Source: Synergistaceae bacterium
GTDB taxonomy: Bacteria; Synergistota; Synergistia; Synergistales; Synergistaceae
Direction: 5' to 3'
Length of the DNA: 7,822 nt
NCBI GenBank assembly: GCA_031273585.1
Contig: JAISRP010000061.1
Span: 1 to 7,822, forward strand
Part shown: piece by piece, positions 6,051 through 7,822 of the stretch
How the letters are laid out: every line of letters begins with the position of its first letter
Position numbering within the stretch: position 1 is the stretch's first letter
Translations under genes and position numbers: made by a program
The notes under the pieces: generated by a model
The model's database searches: none
What the model saw: only the letters and a program-made list of their open reading frames with translations
Told to the model about the DNA's origin: nothing

Positions 6051-7251
6051 CTTTTTCCGACAGCCTTCGGGTGTCGCGCGCTATCATCAGCTCCTCGTTC
6101 GTCGGGACGACCAACACCTTGACGGGCGAGTCATCCCTGCTGATGAAGGCCTCCTTGCCCCGGAGCCCCCTGTTCTTCGATTCGTCGAGCCTGACGCCCA
6201 TGAACTCGAGGCCCCTTGTCGCCTCGCTGCGCGTGAGGTCGCTGTTCTCTCCGATCCCGGCCGTGAAGACTACTGCGTCGACGCCGCCCATTACCGCGGC
6301 GTATCCCGCGATGTACTTTCTGACGGACGAGCAGAGCATGTCCGAGGCGAGCTTCGCGCGCTCGTCCCCCCTGGCGGCGGCCTCCTCGACGTCGCGGAGA
6401 TCGCTCGACACCCCGGATATTCCGAGCAGCCCGCTCTCCTTGTGCAGGATGTCGCTGACGCGTTTTACATCCCCCTCCTTCTTCATGAGGTAGAGCACGA
6501 CGGAGCCGTCCATGTCCCCGCAGCGGGTGCCCATCAGGACTCCGGGGGTCGTGCCCATGCCGAGGCTCGAGTCGACGCTCCTGCCGCAGTCCACCGCCGT
6601 GATGGAGCTGCCGTTGCCAAGGTGGCACGTTATCAGCTTCAGCGACTCTATCGGCCTGCCGATGAGCGAAGCGGCGCGCGACGACACGTACGCGTGGCTC
6701 GTGCCGTGGAACGAGTAGCGCCGGACCTTGTCCTCCTCGTAGTACCTGTAGGGGATGCCGTACATGTACGCCTTGGGCGGCATCGTCTGGTGAAAGGCCG
6801 TGTCGAAGACGGCGACGTTCGGCACGCCGGGAAGGGCGCTCTCCATTGCGCGGATGCCCATGAGGTTCGCCGGGTTGTGAAGGGGGGCCAGGTACGTGCA
6901 GTCCTCGATGTCCTTTATGACCGAGGCGTCGACTAGGACGGACCTGTCGTTCTTCTCGCCTCCGTGCACGACGCGATGCCCGACCGCGCCGAGCTCGTCC
7001 AGGCTCCCGAGCACGCCGGTCCCGGCGTCCAGCATCATCCCAAGGACCAGCTTGATAGCCGACGTGTGGTCCGGGATGTCCGTCTCCCTGACGGTCGATT
7101 CCTCGGAGCCCCTGTTGTGCTTGATGCGGGACCCCGCGATGCCTATGCGCTCGACGAGCCCCTTCGCGAGCACGGATTCGTTAGTCATGTCGAACAGCTG
7201 GTACTTCAGGGACGAGCTTCCGCAGTTCAGAACGAGTATCTTCATATTCAT
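6046..7251 (-). CDS. ackA: acetate kinase
   Basis: A 401-residue cytoplasmic acetate kinase, interconverting acetate + ATP and acetyl phosphate + ADP. The N-terminal signature LVLNCGSSSLKYQL is at 6-19. HRVVHGGE is at 92-99, with the substrate-binding Arg93. VFDTAFHQTMP at 148-158 carries the catalytic Asp150, and YSFHGTSH at 179-186 carries His182. CHLGNGSS is at 209-216, TPGVLMGTRCGD at 235-246 includes Arg243, FTAGIGEN is at 329-336, and PTNEELMIA at 383-391 includes Glu386. All expected active-site residues are present and the length is normal. Two ATGs, at 7251 and 7245, are both possible after GGGAGG; the second gives the more canonical MKILVLN start. No pta is adjacent. The stop codon lies within repeat copy B. 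tmcAL is divergent across a 90-base gap. Confidence 0.97.
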   Translation of the reverse strand: MNMKILVLNCGSSSLKYQLFDMTNESVLAKGLVERIGIAGSRIKHNRGSEESTVRETDIPDHTSAIKLVLGMMLDAGTGVLGSLDELGAVGHRVVHGGEKNDRSVLVDASVIKDIEDCTYLAPLHNPANLMGIRAMESALPGVPNVAVFDTAFHQTMPPKAYMYGIPYRYYEEDKVRRYSFHGTSHAYVSSRAASLIGRPIESLKLITCHLGNGSSITAVDCGRSVDSSLGMGTTPGVLMGTRCGDMDGSVVLYLMKKEGDVKRVSDILHKESGLLGISGVSSDLRDVEEAAARGDERAKLASDMLCSSVRKYIAGYAAVMGGVDAVVFTAGIGENSDLTRSEATRGLEFMGVRLDESKNRGLRGKEAFISRDDSPVKVLVVPTNEELMIARDTRRLSEKV

Positions 7252-7276
7252 GAAACCTCCCTCACCCTCCGCTCTC

Positions 7277-7306
7277 TTGACCTCCCGGCCCCGAAGCGCT
7301 CATAAT
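7277..7306 (+). promoter_or_regulatory. sigma70-type promoter for tmcAL
   Basis: TTGACC (7277-7282, five of six to TTGACA) and CATAAT (7301-7306, five of six to TATAAT) are separated by 18 bases. The predicted start of transcription is near 7313, leaving a short leader that contains the tmcAL ribosome-binding site. I found no equally good promoter for ackA on the opposite strand of this gap. Confidence 0.6.
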
Positions 7307-7324
7307 CTGACTGTCTGAGCACCC

Positions 7325-7335
7325 GGAGGGAGAGG
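7325..7335 (+). promoter_or_regulatory. ribosome-binding site pointing to an ATT start
   Basis: GGAGGGAGAGG ends 6 bases before the ATT at 7342. No in-frame ATG, GTG or TTG lies between the upstream stop and the conserved EYNPFH motif, except a GTG inside the conserved GIVAEYNPFH itself. Confidence 0.55.
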
Positions 7336-7341
7336 TTCTGT

Positions 7342-7822
7342 ATTTCAAGAACAGCGGGAATAGTGGCCGAGTATAACCCCTTTCACCTGGGGCACCTATA
7401 TCATATCAGGAAATCGCTGGAGACGGCGCGAGCCGACTCCCTGGTGGCCGTAATCTCGTCAAATTTCGTGCAGCGCGGCGAGCCCGCCATGATCGACAAG
7501 GGCGTCCGCGCCATGATGGCCCTGTCCTGCGGGGTCGATCTCGTGCTTGAGCTCCCGGTCGCGTTCTCAAGCCACAACGCCGGCCCCTTCTCGGATGCCG
7601 CGGTCGACATCCTTGCAGCCACTGGGCAGGTCGACGTCATCAGCTTCGGCATGGAGACCCCTCGCGAGGGCGTCCCGATGCTGCTTCGCATGGCTGATAT
7701 ATTAAACGACGAGCCGCATCGCTTCAAGTTCGCTCTCAAAAAAAATCTCTCCGCCGGATACTCGTTCGTGCAGGCGCGGAGCGCCTCGCTCGAGGAAATT
7801 GTGCCGGGCTCCGAGGACCTGC
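7342..7822 (+). CDS. tmcAL: tRNA(Met) cytidine acetate ligase, 3' end outside the window
   Basis: The first 160 codons of a TmcAL (YlbM) homolog. In the family it uses ATP and acetate, through acetyl-AMP, to make N4-acetylcytidine at the wobble position of elongator tRNA-Met. GIVAEYNPFHLGHLYHI near residues 6-22 contains the nucleotidyltransferase HxGH-type motif. SNFVQRGEPAMIDK and GVDLVLELPVAFSSHNAGPFSDAAV follow, both family hallmarks. The frame is open to the window edge. The start is unusual: the frame is closed upstream, and the only codon with a well-placed ribosome-binding site is ATT at 7342 (an in-frame CTG at 7315 falls at the predicted transcription start and has no such site). 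It is divergent from ackA, whose substrate or product, acetate, is also used by TmcAL. Confidence 0.92.
   Translation, partial: MSRTAGIVAEYNPFHLGHLYHIRKSLETARADSLVAVISSNFVQRGEPAMIDKGVRAMMALSCGVDLVLELPVAFSSHNAGPFSDAAVDILAATGQVDVISFGMETPREGVPMLLRMADILNDEPHRFKFALKKNLSAGYSFVQARSASLEEIVPGSEDL

Overview
The window comes from a GC-rich, flagellated bacterium. It holds six recognisable genes, one unrecognised secreted-protein gene and several non-coding repeat structures. Seven protein genes read on the minus strand and one (tmcAL, at the right edge) on the plus strand. The taxon cannot be fixed from this sequence. The gene set (tmcAL, ackA, yceD/DUF177, rpmF) resembles the ylbM-ylbN-rpmF neighbourhood of Firmicutes and similar clusters in other anaerobes. 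A Clostridia-like or Synergistota-like anaerobe is my guess, not something shown.

Layout, left to right. Positions 1-3936 (minus) hold the tail of a flagellar operon, flhA > flhF > flhG. FlhA is the export-gate membrane protein, FlhF the SRP-type GTPase that positions flagella, and FlhG the MinD-type ATPase that stimulates FlhF and limits flagellar number. The three genes abut with no spacer (TAA|TTG and TAG|ATG), so translation is probably coupled. flhG is cut by the window edge. Positions 3937-4170 are non-coding upstream of flhA and contain a ~100-bp repeat (copy A). Positions 4171-4767 encode a secreted protein I do not recognise. Positions 4804-4993 form a ~190-bp nested palindrome with two side hairpins per arm and a perfect 18-bp central stem. 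Positions 5002-5035 are a strong rpmF terminator. Positions 5063-5898 hold yceD (DUF177) followed by rpmF (ribosomal protein L32). The yceD reading frame is broken by a -1 shift near its 3' end. Positions 5943-6050 hold copy B of the ~100-bp repeat, in opposite orientation to copy A and overlapping the ackA stop codon. Positions 6046-7251 encode acetate kinase. From 7342 to the right edge, divergent from ackA, is tmcAL (tRNA-Met cytidine acetate ligase), with a good sigma70-type promoter and apparently an ATT start codon.

Two functional themes are visible: flagellar export and placement on the left, and translation plus acetate metabolism on the right (L32, acetate kinase, and a tRNA enzyme that consumes acetate). 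The most unusual signals are non-coding: the inverted pair of ~100-bp repeats, whose differences are almost all transitions, and the palindromic element, whose hairpins show compensatory changes. The yceD frame break and the ATT start are the most notable coding oddities. I did not find a clear new multi-gene system.
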